48,616 bases of DNA from Bacilli bacterium (GCA_017484125.1 JAFUTV010000033.1:1-48616); one strand, 5' to 3'; shown: positions 33,581 to 42,550, numbered from the stretch's first letter. Made by a program: numbers and translations. Notes: generated from the sequence alone by a model not told the origin.

Positions 33581-34458
33581 TCTTTAATATAATTAATAAA
33601 CTTATTACATGAAGATGACAATATATTATTTTTTAAAGTAATTATTCCATATGCAACTCTCGGAGGTTTAGGAACAACATCTATTATTTTTATGTCATTA
33701 TTTTTTAATTCTTTACTAACATATAATTTAGTAACAAATCCAATGCCATAGCCAATCTTAACAAAATCAATTAATAAAGAAGAACTGCCTATATTTAGAT
33801 TGGATTCAACATAAAATCCATTATTTTTAAAATATTTATTAGCTAAAACATAAGAATTTGAAGGATTATTTTGTAAAAGTATAGGATACTTAACTAGTTC
33901 TTCAAGATTTATTTTCCTGTTAAGCAATTTACTATAATCATTATTTGCAGTAAAAACATATTCTAAATCACCTAATTTAGAAAATATTAAATCATTATCT
34001 ATATGTTCTGGGTATTTACAAATAATAATATCAATAAGTCCACTTTGAAGCATTTTGATATGTGCTGCTGTTGGATCTGTATTAATTGTTATATTAATAT
34101 TTGGATAAAGTTTATGAAAAGAATTAATATAATCAATTAAGTAAAATCTAGTCAAAGAAGTACTAACACCAATTCTAATAGTTCCTGAATTTAATTCTTT
34201 ATTTTCCTCAATATTTTTTTCTAAGTTATCTAATGTCGTCATAGCATTTTTAACTTGTAAAAAAATATTTTTTCCATCATTAGTTAAGACTACACCTTTC
34301 CTAGTTCTAATAAAAAGGATAATGTCTAAAGTTTCTTCTAAATTTTTTATGTGTTTTGTAACAGCTGGTTGAGAAATATTAAGTATTTTTGCGGCTTTAG
34401 TAATACTTTGACATTGAGCAACTATATAAAAAATACGATACAACTCTAAATTAATCAT
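33574..34458 (-). CDS. LysR family transcriptional regulator
   Basis: 294 aa with the second of two adjacent ATGs (GGAGG is 5 nt before it, 2 nt before the first). N-terminal winged HTH (LYRIFYIVAQCQSITKAAKILNISQPAVTKHIKNLEETLDIILFIRTRKGVVLT), then a substrate-binding-type effector domain (about 88-290). Effector unknown. Divergent from the HD hydrolase gene with 87 bp between starts, the usual LysR arrangement for control of the neighbour; not proven. Confidence 0.93.
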   Translation of the reverse strand: MINLELYRIFYIVAQCQSITKAAKILNISQPAVTKHIKNLEETLDIILFIRTRKGVVLTNDGKNIFLQVKNAMTTLDNLEKNIEENKELNSGTIRIGVSTSLTRFYLIDYINSFHKLYPNINITINTDPTAAHIKMLQSGLIDIIICKYPEHIDNDLIFSKLGDLEYVFTANNDYSKLLNRKINLEELVKYPILLQNNPSNSYVLANKYFKNNGFYVESNLNIGSSSLLIDFVKIGYGIGFVTKLYVSKELKNNDIKIIDVVPKPPRVAYGIITLKNNILSSSCNKFINYIKEK

Positions 34459-34501
34459 CATAACCTCCAGTTATTGCAAATATAATTTATTTATATTTTA
34501 A

Positions 34502-34525
34502 ATTATACCATATTTTGTATATAAT
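34502..34525. promoter_or_regulatory. Divergent -10 boxes of lysR and the HD hydrolase gene
   Basis: Minus strand: TGGTATAAT (34502-34510), extended -10 for lysR. Plus strand: TATAAT at 34520-34525 for the HD gene. The two promoters are within 25 bp of each other, so one bound regulator could affect both. Confidence 0.55.
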
Positions 34526-34545
34526 TTAAATAGGAAGTGAAATAT

Positions 34546-35100
34546 ATGAGTAGTATTGAAGAAAAAGCTTTGACTTTTGCAACCAAAAAGCATGAAAATC
34601 AAACAAGGGTTGATGGTACACCATATATCACTCATCCCATTTCAGTAGCAAATTATGCAAAAGAATTATTTAAAAATGATGAACTAAAAGAAGAATTAGT
34701 TGCAGCAGCATATCTTCATGACACTATTGAAGATACAAATACTACTTATGAAGAAATTGCGAAAGAATTTGGTTACTTTACTGCAAGTTTAGTGCTTGAA
34801 CTCACAAACAATGATTATATGAAAAATTTAATTTCTAAAGCAAAATACTTAAGTTACAAAATGGTTGATATGACTTATTATGGTTTATGTCTTAAATTAT
34901 TAGATAGAAAATCTAATGTTAAAGATTTAATTAACGCTGATGAAAAATTTAGAATTAAATATATTAAGGAAACAACTTACATTATTGATTTCTTACTAAA
35001 TAATAGAGAATTAGATGAAAGGCAAAAAGAAATAGTAAATGATATAATATATTATATTAAATTATATAATAAAACTAGGATGCAATTATCTGCAGCCTAG
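34546..35100 (+). CDS. HD-domain small alarmone hydrolase (MESH1/SpoT-HD-like)
   Basis: 184 aa. ATG at 34546 preferred: AGGAAG lies 8 nt upstream, the GTG 9 nt earlier is in it. Signature of the (p)ppGpp hydrolase HD fold: R21-x-x-G24, H30 in YITHP, HD at 58-59 (YLHDTIED) with ED 62-63, and LLDRKSN near 121. Size fits stand-alone hydrolases (~180 aa) without synthetase, TGS or ACT domains. Expected role: hydrolysis of (p)ppGpp; substrate not proven from sequence. Divergent from a LysR gene. Confidence 0.85.
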   Translation: MSSIEEKALTFATKKHENQTRVDGTPYITHPISVANYAKELFKNDELKEELVAAAYLHDTIEDTNTTYEEIAKEFGYFTASLVLELTNNDYMKNLISKAKYLSYKMVDMTYYGLCLKLLDRKSNVKDLINADEKFRIKYIKETTYIIDFLLNNRELDERQKEIVNDIIYYIKLYNKTRMQLSAA

Positions 35101-35106
35101 TTTTTT
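35071..35106 (+). terminator. Terminator of the HD hydrolase gene
   Basis: Stem AAAACTAGG-A-TGCA / TGCA-G-CCTAGTTTT with 6-nt loop and T run; lies inside the last ten codons and the TAG stop. Confidence 0.75.
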
Positions 35107-36208
35107 AATCAGCATAATCTTTATCAACCACAATAAAATACTCATAATCAGGATATTTTTCTTTTATATCATTTAATACTCTTTCTTTTATTTCTTCTTC
35201 ATTTTTACATTCAAAATCAAAAATCAAGTCAAAAGTAATTATATTGCTTTCAGGATCTACAAAAAATCCATGAAGTTGAAGTATTTCTTTATGTTTCTTT
35301 ACTATTTTAACTAAATCATTCTTTATTAATTCAAATTTTTCATTACTAGTATTTGATGCATATATACCAATTGTTAATGTAATATTTAATTCTTGATATA
35401 CTTTTGCCTGTATTTTTTTAGAAAGCATATGTATTTCTTTAGCTTTCATATCATCATTTACTTGAATATGAGCAGATCCAATAATTTCTGATGGACCATA
35501 ATTATGTAATGTAATATCATAACATCCTTCAACTTCCTTGAATGAATTAATTATTTTTTTTAATTTTATAGTTAATTCCCTATCAGCTCTTAAACCAATA
35601 ATAGTTGCTAGTCCATCTTTTAACATTTCAATACTTGATTTAATTATTATTATAGATATAATAACACCAAGATAGCCTTCAATTCCTATATTTAAAGTCA
35701 TACTAATGATAGCCGCAACTAATGTAGAAAATGATAATATGGAATCCATATATGCATCGGTTCCTGATGCTATTAAACTTTGAGATTTAATTTTTTTACC
35801 TACACTTTTAACATATTTACCAAATATATACTTAACTATTACAGCAACACTAACAATAATTAATGAAACAATTGTATAATTTGTTTCTTCTGGACTAATT
35901 ATTTTTACAAATGATTCTTTTATAGATGTTATACCTGCAAATAATACTATTGCAGCTATTATAACTGAAGCAATATATTCAATTCTTCCATGACCATAAG
36001 GATGTTCTTTATCTGGCTTTTTTGTAGATAATTTTGTACCTATAATTGTAATAATTGATGAAATAGCATCAGATAAATTATTTACAGCATCAAGTATTAT
36101 AGCAATAGAATTAGTAAATAAACCAACTATTGCTTTAAATATAACTAATATAATATTTACAATAATTCCCATAATACTTGTTTTAATAATAATCTTATTT
36201 CTTTCCAT
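35105..36208 (-). CDS. Cation diffusion facilitator (CDF) family metal exporter
   Basis: 367 aa from the ATG at 36208 (TGGATG 6 nt upstream; an ATG 9 nt earlier has no site). Six membrane helices in the first ~210 residues, with metal-site blocks ILDAVNNLSD (D40, D47, helix 2) and GTDAYMDS (helix 5), then a cytosolic domain with HIQV, as in CDF transporters. DxxNNxxD-type helix 2 resembles the Mn/Fe subgroup (MntE-like), but metal is not certain. Extra C-terminal ~75 residues beyond the classic fold are present (about 290-367). Confidence 0.88.
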   Translation of the reverse strand: MERNKIIIKTSIMGIIVNIILVIFKAIVGLFTNSIAIILDAVNNLSDAISSIITIIGTKLSTKKPDKEHPYGHGRIEYIASVIIAAIVLFAGITSIKESFVKIISPEETNYTIVSLIIVSVAVIVKYIFGKYVKSVGKKIKSQSLIASGTDAYMDSILSFSTLVAAIISMTLNIGIEGYLGVIISIIIIKSSIEMLKDGLATIIGLRADRELTIKLKKIINSFKEVEGCYDITLHNYGPSEIIGSAHIQVNDDMKAKEIHMLSKKIQAKVYQELNITLTIGIYASNTSNEKFELIKNDLVKIVKKHKEILQLHGFFVDPESNIITFDLIFDFECKNEEEIKERVLNDIKEKYPDYEYFIVVDKDYAD

Positions 36209-36252
36209 ATAAATCATCCATTTCTAATAAATATTATACAAAATATTATTTA

Positions 36253-36292
36253 ATAAAAAAAGTCATAATGTTAATTCAATAAATAAACATTA
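36253..36292 (-). terminator. Terminator of tspO
   Basis: 8-bp stem ATAATGTT / AACATTAT (36265-36272, 36285-36292) with long loop that includes the stop, and TTTTTTT downstream on the minus strand. Confidence 0.5.
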
Positions 36293-36729
36293 TAACTTAG
36301 TACTAAAGCGACAATTAGCCATATTAAATATGGAATTTGAAGTAATCCAGCAGCTTTATTAATCTTATAAAATTTATATATCATAATTATAGTTAATACT
36401 ATCAATAATATTACTGTAATAAATGCTATAAAAAACCATTGTAATCTAAAAAATATAATTGACCACAAACCATTAATAATTAATTGAATAGCATATATTT
36501 TGAGTGCATCATATTTATAAGTAGTATTTTCTTTATATATTAGATAAGATGATATTCCCATTAATATATATAAAATGCTCCATACAATTGGAAATACTAT
36601 TCCTGGTGGAGTAAATTCCGGTTTATTAAAAGAATCAAAATTATCTTTAACTTTACTAAAAATAGCACTGACTACTCCAACAATATTTGGAATAGCTATA
36701 GAAACAATTATTTCTTTTATCTTGTTCAT
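36271..36729 (-). CDS. tspO: TspO/MBR family membrane protein
   Basis: 152 aa, five membrane helices. Family marks KPEFTPPGIVFPIVWSILY, WSIIFF and LQIPYLIWL; Trp and Pro pattern of the porphyrin/cholesterol-binding TspO pocket. Role in bacteria: binding or degrading tetrapyrrole and stress signalling. It is the second gene after the Clp-like ATPase, 39 bp apart, with AGGTGA before the ATG. Confidence 0.9.
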   Translation of the reverse strand: MNKIKEIIVSIAIPNIVGVVSAIFSKVKDNFDSFNKPEFTPPGIVFPIVWSILYILMGISSYLIYKENTTYKYDALKIYAIQLIINGLWSIIFFRLQWFFIAFITVILLIVLTIIMIYKFYKINKAAGLLQIPYLIWLIVALVLSYNVYLLN

Positions 36730-36768
36730 AATATCACCTATTATTATATTATGTAAAAAATATAAATT

Positions 36769-38361
36769 TTATGTAGAAGGTAATAATATTTTTTCATCCA
36801 ATGGAAGATAATTAAAATCATCACTAAGATCATAATTAGATGCAAAGCCAATTTTAGGTTTTTCACTCTCACCTTCCATAATAATAATATAATTATCAAA
36901 TGAAATATTATTACCATAGTTATCAATAATTCTTCTAGATTTAATAATTTTTTCAACAAATTCTTTTAATATTAAATTATAATTATAATTTGTTATAGTA
37001 ATTATTCCAATTGGATTATCAATGGCACTTTTTAATAAATAATTTCCCTTTTTTATTAAAGGATTACCAATCAAATTATAAAGATCATCATCGCTTTTAA
37101 ATCGTTTTCCATCTATATTAATTACATTACATGGCATACTATAAATCTTATATATATTATCTATAGAAGTTATAAGTATTATCTTATTATTAAGTATATT
37201 TTTTATATAATCATTATTTATATCTATTCCATATCTATTTTTAAATATTTTATATAAATTATCTATAGCAACATTGTTTTTTTCATTAAATTTTGCATTA
37301 GCACAACAAGAATCAAGTAGCTCTATAGACTTATCTGGATTCCTTTTGTTAGTAATATATTTACTTGCTAATAAGACTATTTCATTTATTAATTCGTTAT
37401 CTATTTTTATATTATGATATTTTTCATATGATTTTTTTAATCCATTTAAAATATTTATAGTATCTATATTAGATGGTTCTTTAATTAAAACAGTTTGAAA
37501 TCTTCGATTAAGTGCTTCATCAACTTCAAAATATTCATGATATTCACTAATGGTTGTTGCACCAATACATTTTATTTTGCCACGTGCTAAATATGGTTTT
37601 ATTATGTCACCAGCTGATATTGCACCTTCAGCTCCTCCTGCATGAACAAGTGTGTGTATTTCATCAATAAATAATATTGCTTTTTCTTTTTCTACACTCG
37701 TTAATAAATCGTTAATTTTACTTTCAAAATCTCCTCGATATTTTGTTCCGGCAACTAATTGTGATATATCAACGTTTATAATCTTATATCCTTTCAAACA
37801 ATCAGGAACATCATTATTAATTAGTTTTCTTTGTATTTCTTCAACTATTGCTGTTTTTCCTACGCCTGCATCACCAATTAATAAAGGATTACACTTATTT
37901 TTACGCATTAATATTTGCAATATTTCATTTATTTCATTATCTCTATTGGTTATGCTTATATTATCTACTTCCATATAATTTTCCGATAATATATTTATGG
38001 AATCGATATCTATTTTCATTGTTTCCATTATTCTAATAGCTATTCCTTCTTTAGCCTCTAAAAGTGCCAAAAATAAAACTTTTGAAGTAATAATTTTTGA
38101 TTTATTTTCTGCTATATTTAGCACTTTTCTAAGCATTGGAGTATATAAAATATATGGTGATTTGTTAGATCCTTCACCTATAATTTCTTTTAATCTTTTT
38201 TTAAACTTATTATATGTTAAATTATATGTTTTAAGTTTTTCTGTTAAATCATTATCTAATGATAATATTGCAAGTAATAAATGCTCCGTACCTACATATG
38301 GATGTTTTAACATGTTATGCTCTTTTTCAGCCTTTTTAAGTATTCTTTCATATTCATTCAT
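36769..38361 (-). CDS. Shortened ClpC-like AAA+ ATPase with degenerate second domain
   Basis: 530 aa, against about 810-850 for ClpC. N-domain (1-130: YVGTEHLLLAIL, TPMLRKVL repeat), then a full D1: Walker A GDAGVGKT (163-170), YRGDFESK, Walker B ILFIDEIH (229-236), GATT sensor and NRRF arginines (285-288). The ClpC middle coiled coil is missing, and the D2 remnant (about 385-530: NVINIDGKRF, LIGNP, VEKIIKSRRIIDNYGNNISFDNYIIIM) has no Walker A or B and no ClpP-binding loop. So it may unfold or remodel proteins without ClpP. No frameshift was seen; the frame ends cleanly. AAAGGAG before ATG. Confidence 0.82.
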   Translation of the reverse strand: MNEYERILKKAEKEHNMLKHPYVGTEHLLLAILSLDNDLTEKLKTYNLTYNKFKKRLKEIIGEGSNKSPYILYTPMLRKVLNIAENKSKIITSKVLFLALLEAKEGIAIRIMETMKIDIDSINILSENYMEVDNISITNRDNEINEILQILMRKNKCNPLLIGDAGVGKTAIVEEIQRKLINNDVPDCLKGYKIINVDISQLVAGTKYRGDFESKINDLLTSVEKEKAILFIDEIHTLVHAGGAEGAISAGDIIKPYLARGKIKCIGATTISEYHEYFEVDEALNRRFQTVLIKEPSNIDTINILNGLKKSYEKYHNIKIDNELINEIVLLASKYITNKRNPDKSIELLDSCCANAKFNEKNNVAIDNLYKIFKNRYGIDINNDYIKNILNNKIILITSIDNIYKIYSMPCNVINIDGKRFKSDDDLYNLIGNPLIKKGNYLLKSAIDNPIGIITITNYNYNLILKEFVEKIIKSRRIIDNYGNNISFDNYIIIMEGESEKPKIGFASNYDLSDDFNYLPLDEKILLPST

Positions 38362-38440
38362 CTAATCTTCTCCTTTGATAATAATTCTATGTATATAATG
38401 AATAATATTTTGTCATTTTAAACACTATTCAAAAAAAATT

Positions 38441-38474
38441 TACATAAAAAAACTATTACTTATTAGTAATAGTT
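38441..38474 (-). terminator. Terminator of trpS
   Basis: 9-bp stem AACTATTAC / GTAATAGTT (38451-38459, 38466-38474) and TTTTTTT on the minus strand; the TAA stop at 38456 is in the stem. Confidence 0.8.
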
Positions 38475-39532
38475 AAATTATCATTATCAAAATAATTTAT
38501 TTTCATTGCTTCTTTAACATCTCTTAATGTTTGATTAGATATTTTAATAGCCTTATTTGTACCTTGTTTTAGTATATCAATAATTTGAGGTAACATTTTT
38601 GCAAATTCATTTCTTTTTTCTCTTATTGGTTTTAGTTCTTCTTGCAATATATCATTTAAGAATGCCTTTATTTTACCATCACCTATACCACCATTTTCAT
38701 AAGCTTTCTTTAGTTCATCAAAATTATTAAACTCTGGATAATATTTTTTAAAGTGTTCATCTTTAACAAATACATCTAAATAAGTAAATACAACATTTCC
38801 TTCGATTATTCCTGGTTCATCAATATTTCTTGGATTGGTTTTCATAGAATTCACTTTCTTTTTAATAGTATTTTCATCATCTGCTAAATAAATGCAATTA
38901 CCTAATGATTTACTCATTTTTGCGTTACCATCAATCCCAGGTAGTCTATAACATGTTTTATTAGTTGGTAAAATTGCCTTACATTCCACTAAAGTATTAG
39001 TATTATAAATTCTATTAAACGATCTTACAATTTCTCTTGTTTGTTCAAGCATTGGAAGTTGATCTTCACCAACAGGAATGATATTAGCTTTAAAGGCTGT
39101 TATATCTGCTGCTTGAGAAATAGGATAATTAACAAATCCTACAGGAAGTCCAGTTTCTTCCTTATCAAATCCTCTTAAATTAATTTCTGACTTAACAGTA
39201 GGATTTCTCATAAGTCTTGGTAGTGATACTAAATTCATGTAATATGCAGTCAACTCAGGTAATGCAGGAAGCATTGATTGAATAGCAAACGTAACTTTGT
39301 TTGGGTCAAGTCCAATAGCTAAATAATCAAGCATTACCTCCAAAATATTATCCCTTACCTTTTTGGGATTATCAGCATTATCAGTTAATGCTTGAGCATC
39401 TGCAATTAAAACGATAAATTCATCATAATTACCATCATTTTGAAGTCTTAATCTTTCTCTTAAAGAGCCAACATAATGTCCAATATGAAGTTGTCCTGTT
39501 GGTCTATCACCTGTTAATATTATATTTTTCAT
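38456..39532 (-). CDS. trpS: Tryptophanyl-tRNA synthetase
   Basis: 358 aa class I aminoacyl-tRNA synthetase charging tRNA-Trp. PTGQLHIGHYVGSL with HIGH at 16-19 and KMSKSLGN, full length (family 330-360). GGAGGAATT before the ATG. No T-box leader: only about 30 bp separate the -10 and the start, so control by tRNA charging is unlikely here. Confidence 0.97.
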   Translation of the reverse strand: MKNIILTGDRPTGQLHIGHYVGSLRERLRLQNDGNYDEFIVLIADAQALTDNADNPKKVRDNILEVMLDYLAIGLDPNKVTFAIQSMLPALPELTAYYMNLVSLPRLMRNPTVKSEINLRGFDKEETGLPVGFVNYPISQAADITAFKANIIPVGEDQLPMLEQTREIVRSFNRIYNTNTLVECKAILPTNKTCYRLPGIDGNAKMSKSLGNCIYLADDENTIKKKVNSMKTNPRNIDEPGIIEGNVVFTYLDVFVKDEHFKKYYPEFNNFDELKKAYENGGIGDGKIKAFLNDILQEELKPIREKRNEFAKMLPQIIDILKQGTNKAIKISNQTLRDVKEAMKINYFDNDNLTITNK

Positions 39533-39558
39533 AAGAATTCCTCCTTAAATTTAATATT

Positions 39559-39567
39559 ATTATAGCA
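39559..39567 (-). promoter_or_regulatory. Extended -10 box of trpS
   Basis: Minus strand TGCTATAAT about 27 bp before the ATG, just before the terminator of the next gene. Confidence 0.5.
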
Positions 39568-39590
39568 TAAAAGGAGATAAATATCTCCTT
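39567..39590 (-). terminator. Terminator of the VanY-type gene
   Basis: 8-bp stem AAGGAGAT / ATCTCCTT (39571-39578, 39583-39590), followed by TTTTATGC on the minus strand; short U tract. It abuts the trpS -10 box. Confidence 0.6.
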
Positions 39591-39600
39591 GAATTATTTA

Positions 39601-40776
39601 TTAATAATCATATTCACTTGTTATACCAAAATAATCCTCTAAAGAAATCCAATTTCCATCATTATATAGTTTTGTAGCTAACTCAACTCCTACATATCTA
39701 AAATGCCATGATTCATATTGATATCCAGTTTCATTTGTTTTATTCTTAGGAAATCTTAAAATGAATCCATATTTATATGCGTTTTTAGCTAACCATTTAG
39801 CTGGTGGTGTATTATCAAATGTAGAATTAATACAACCATATCCATTATGGCAAACATCAAATGCTAATCCGCTTTGGTGTTCAGAATGTCCAGGACGTGC
39901 AGAATACACATCAGCAGAAGAAGCACCATCTCTTGCGGCATAGTTATTATATAATCTTTTTTGAGTATCATAAGATCTAAAACCACTAACAATATAAATA
40001 TTAAATCCTTCTTCTTTATTAGCCGCGTCAAACATTACTTTTGCTTTACTTTCTACATCACTATTTAAACCAGGTGCATAAGTTGATGGCAAAGCATATG
40101 TTTTATTTACTACCAAAAATCCATCAATATATGTTATTCCATTTTTAGTATAACCTTTAAATCCTTTTGAAGTAGTAAATTCACCATCTTCTTTTGTATG
40201 TTCCACTACACCAGTACTATTATTTTTTTGCTCTTGTTTTTTTTCACCAACAATTAAAGTAAACTCTTCTTTTGTAACATTTCCATCATCATCTTTAGCT
40301 ATATAATATAATTTATATTCGCCAGATTTGTTAAAGTCATATTCACCTTCAACACTAACTTTGACATCATCATCACCATCTTTTGCACTTACACCATCTA
40401 GTAAATCAATTTTAACTCCAAGTTCAGTTGTTAATTTATTCTTAAAATTTATAACAGGAACATCACCATCAACAACTATTACTTTAGTATTATATTCTTT
40501 ATCTTTATTATAATTATCTTTAATAATTATTTTTACATTTATATTCCCTATTTTACTAGTATCTACTTCTTCATTACCATTTACTATTGTGGCATTTTCT
40601 ATACTTCTTACTAAATCTTTAATAGTAATTTTTTTATTCTGATTTATGGTAACATTTTCCCTTATTTCGATTTTGGCATCCTTTTTAAAGGCAAAAAAAT
40701 ATACCAATAATCCCATAATAATTAATAATATTATTAAAAATATCAATTTATTTTTTTTGCTTTTTTTCTTTCTCAT
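39601..40776 (-). CDS. VanY-type D-alanyl-D-alanine carboxypeptidase (M15B), membrane-anchored
   Basis: 391 aa from the ATG at 40776 (AGGTG 5 nt upstream; the ATG 18 nt earlier has no site). Lys-rich start and membrane helix (about 10-28), two Ig-like beta modules (40-190: TINQNKKITIKDL, KDGDDDVKVSVEGEYDFNKSGEYKLYYIAKDDDGN), then the M15B catalytic domain (225-385) with SEHQSGLAFDV (zinc His, Asp) and ESWHFRYVG (Glu, His). Trims terminal D-Ala from peptidoglycan stem peptides. No vanHAX-like genes nearby, so it is housekeeping or wall-remodelling, not vancomycin resistance. Confidence 0.9.
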   Translation of the reverse strand: MRKKKSKKNKLIFLIILLIIMGLLVYFFAFKKDAKIEIRENVTINQNKKITIKDLVRSIENATIVNGNEEVDTSKIGNINVKIIIKDNYNKDKEYNTKVIVVDGDVPVINFKNKLTTELGVKIDLLDGVSAKDGDDDVKVSVEGEYDFNKSGEYKLYYIAKDDDGNVTKEEFTLIVGEKKQEQKNNSTGVVEHTKEDGEFTTSKGFKGYTKNGITYIDGFLVVNKTYALPSTYAPGLNSDVESKAKVMFDAANKEEGFNIYIVSGFRSYDTQKRLYNNYAARDGASSADVYSARPGHSEHQSGLAFDVCHNGYGCINSTFDNTPPAKWLAKNAYKYGFILRFPKNKTNETGYQYESWHFRYVGVELATKLYNDGNWISLEDYFGITSEYDY

Positions 40777-40798
40777 AATAACACCTACTATCAAGTAA

Positions 40799-40807
40799 AT
40801 TATAACA
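40799..40807 (-). promoter_or_regulatory. Extended -10 box of the VanY-type gene
   Basis: Minus strand TGTTATAAT, 22 bp before the ATG at 40776. Confidence 0.45.
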
Positions 40808-40810
40808 TAC

Positions 40811-40850
40811 TTTAAAAAAATAAAAAATAGGATTATATTCCTATTATTTT
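40811..40850 (-). terminator. Terminator of the 154-aa protein gene
   Basis: 7-bp stem AATAGGA / TCCTATT (40826-40832, 40839-40845) followed by a T-rich stretch on the minus strand; the stop at 40849 precedes the stem. Confidence 0.65.
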
Positions 40851-41313
40851 ATTTTTTCCTTGTTAATTCATGTTCATTTATAACAAATATATCATCAATT
40901 ACAGAAGAATTTTTTAATAAATAGTCTCTTTGAACACGTGCATCATTAACTTCTTTTACAAATAACGCATTAACATATTCTTCATGAAAAATATTAGTTA
41001 AATATACACGTAATATATTACTTATATCTTCCTTACTATTTTTATCGTATATATACATAGAATAATCATCTAGCATAAAATTAGTATAAAATTTCATTTT
41101 AGAATTAACATCATTTAATACAAAGTATTCACAATTAACAATAATATAACTATTCTCACTCTCCGCTGTCTCATATTTAAATGTTTTTTCTTCATTTTCA
41201 TCTAAATATAATAATCCACATCTTTTATAATTTTCAATTAAGCAATAATAAATTAAATTCTTAAATTGTTCCTCACTTAATCTTTTAATAAAAGTTTTAC
41301 TTACATCATTCAT
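40849..41313 (-). CDS. Hypothetical 154-aa protein
   Basis: Start at 41313 because GGAGG lies 5 nt upstream; the frame is open 27 nt further without a site. No signal peptide or membrane helix. Starts MNDVSKTFIKRL and ends NEHELTRKK; mixed alpha/beta pattern with several paired hydrophobic strands (IIVNCEYFVLND, YTNFMLDDYSMYIYD). Not recognised. Transcribed divergently from the 363-aa coiled-coil gene. Confidence 0.7.
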   Translation of the reverse strand: MNDVSKTFIKRLSEEQFKNLIYYCLIENYKRCGLLYLDENEEKTFKYETAESENSYIIVNCEYFVLNDVNSKMKFYTNFMLDDYSMYIYDKNSKEDISNILRVYLTNIFHEEYVNALFVKEVNDARVQRDYLLKNSSVIDDIFVINEHELTRKK

Positions 41314-41347
41314 ATTAACCTCCATTAAACTATATGACACAAGAGGT

Positions 41348-41356
41348 ATTATAGCA
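41348..41356 (-). promoter_or_regulatory. Extended -10 box of the 154-aa gene
   Basis: Minus strand TGCTATAAT, 34 bp before the ATG at 41313. Confidence 0.45.
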
Positions 41357-41382
41357 TATCAAAAATTTATTTACAAATATTT

Positions 41383-41411
41383 TTTACAATAATATATATT
41401 AATGATATACT
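41383..41411 (+). promoter_or_regulatory. Promoter of the 363-aa coiled-coil gene
   Basis: TTTACA (41383-41388), 17-bp spacer, TATACT (41406-41411); AAGGAAG ribosome binding site before the ATG at 41437. Confidence 0.65.
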
Positions 41412-41436
41412 ATATATAATAAGGAAGTGATGCAAT

Positions 41437-42528
41437 ATGGTAATTAATTCTTTAAAAAATTATAGTGTTATAAATGATGGTTTACAATCTCTTGATACTA
41501 TTGAAAGTAGTTTTGATGATTTAAATAGTTTGCTTAAAGATTTACCAAAAACTTCTTTTAATAATATGTCTAGAGAGCAAAAGTATATGAATACTATAGA
41601 AAAACAAAAAGATTTCGATGAAAAAGATGCATTAACTTTGTTTCAAGAGCAAATAAAACAAGAAGAATTAAAAAAGAAAGAAAATAATAACAATTTATCA
41701 AATGAAATGTTAAGTAAACAACTAGATAATTTTTTTGCATCTTTAGATGGTGGTATAAAAAAAGATTCTAAACAAACAATACATATAAAAGAAAAAATAG
41801 ATAATTCTACAATATTGGAAGAATTAAGTAGTATAATAGATAAAAAATATTTATTATTAACTAAAGAAATAGAAAGACTATCTAGTTTAAGAGAATTAAA
41901 TAATTCATTATTTCAATTTAAGAAAGATTTAAAACAAATTATTGATAATAAAGGAAAATCAATAAAAAGTTTAATAATAACAGATACTAAACTAAATGAA
42001 TTAATAAGTGTTATAGATGAAATGCACCAAAATAATAACGAATATAAAACTAAAGAAAAAGAAAAATTAATGAATGAACTAAATGAATATCAAAAGTATT
42101 TAGAAGATAAATATGGCAAGTATTGGTTTAGTAAAATTAATGATTTTGAAAGAGAACAATATATATTACTATCAATGCAAGCTCACAATTTATCTAGAAA
42201 AATTGTTGAACAAAGCTTAGCTCAATCAATAAATATATCATATAATCAAATAATTAAAGAAAATAGTAAGACTATCGATTATGATAGTGAAATTAAAAAC
42301 AAAATAAATTATGCTACATCTACTTTAAAACAAATGTATCATAGGTTAAATGAAGCAACAACTACACAAATAGAAGAATTTAAATACCTATATGATACAA
42401 TATCAAATATTAACATAGAAAATACATTAACTATAGTAGAAAAACAAGAAAAATTAGAATACATAAATGAATTAACAACACGTGTTAATTATTTAAAAGA
42501 AAGTCTTTTAAAATCAAAAAGTAGATAA
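41437..42528 (+). CDS. Coiled-coil protein, unknown
   Basis: 363 aa, no signal peptide or membrane segment, rich in Lys/Glu/Asn. Long helical stretches at ~50-110, 125-240 and 290-355, with a central globular segment (YLEDKYGKYWFSKINDFEREQYILLSMQAHNLS). Resembles cytosolic scaffold or division-type proteins but no family identified. 22 bp upstream of the YgjV-GNAT gene and likely in one operon with it. Confidence 0.65.
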   Translation: MVINSLKNYSVINDGLQSLDTIESSFDDLNSLLKDLPKTSFNNMSREQKYMNTIEKQKDFDEKDALTLFQEQIKQEELKKKENNNNLSNEMLSKQLDNFFASLDGGIKKDSKQTIHIKEKIDNSTILEELSSIIDKKYLLLTKEIERLSSLRELNNSLFQFKKDLKQIIDNKGKSIKSLIITDTKLNELISVIDEMHQNNNEYKTKEKEKLMNELNEYQKYLEDKYGKYWFSKINDFEREQYILLSMQAHNLSRKIVEQSLAQSINISYNQIIKENSKTIDYDSEIKNKINYATSTLKQMYHRLNEATTTQIEEFKYLYDTISNINIENTLTIVEKQEKLEYINELTTRVNYLKESLLKSKSR

Positions 42529-42550
42529 TATGTATTAAGGAAGATAAATT

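Noticed and set aside
36744-36959. 71-codon minus-strand frame at the end of the Clp-like gene
   Set aside because: Overlaps the Clp-like gene in another frame, with Ile/Leu-rich content from AT bias. A frameshift was considered, but the main frame runs cleanly to its stop and the protein alignment to a D2 remnant continues in it.
39533-39600. T-box riboswitch upstream of trpS
   Set aside because: The gap is about 70 bp and is filled by the terminator of the next gene, the -10 box and the ribosome binding site; there is no room for a T-box.
39601-40776. Vancomycin-resistance VanY
   Set aside because: No vanRS, vanHAX or related genes are near; the Ig-like modules and anchor fit a wall-remodelling carboxypeptidase.
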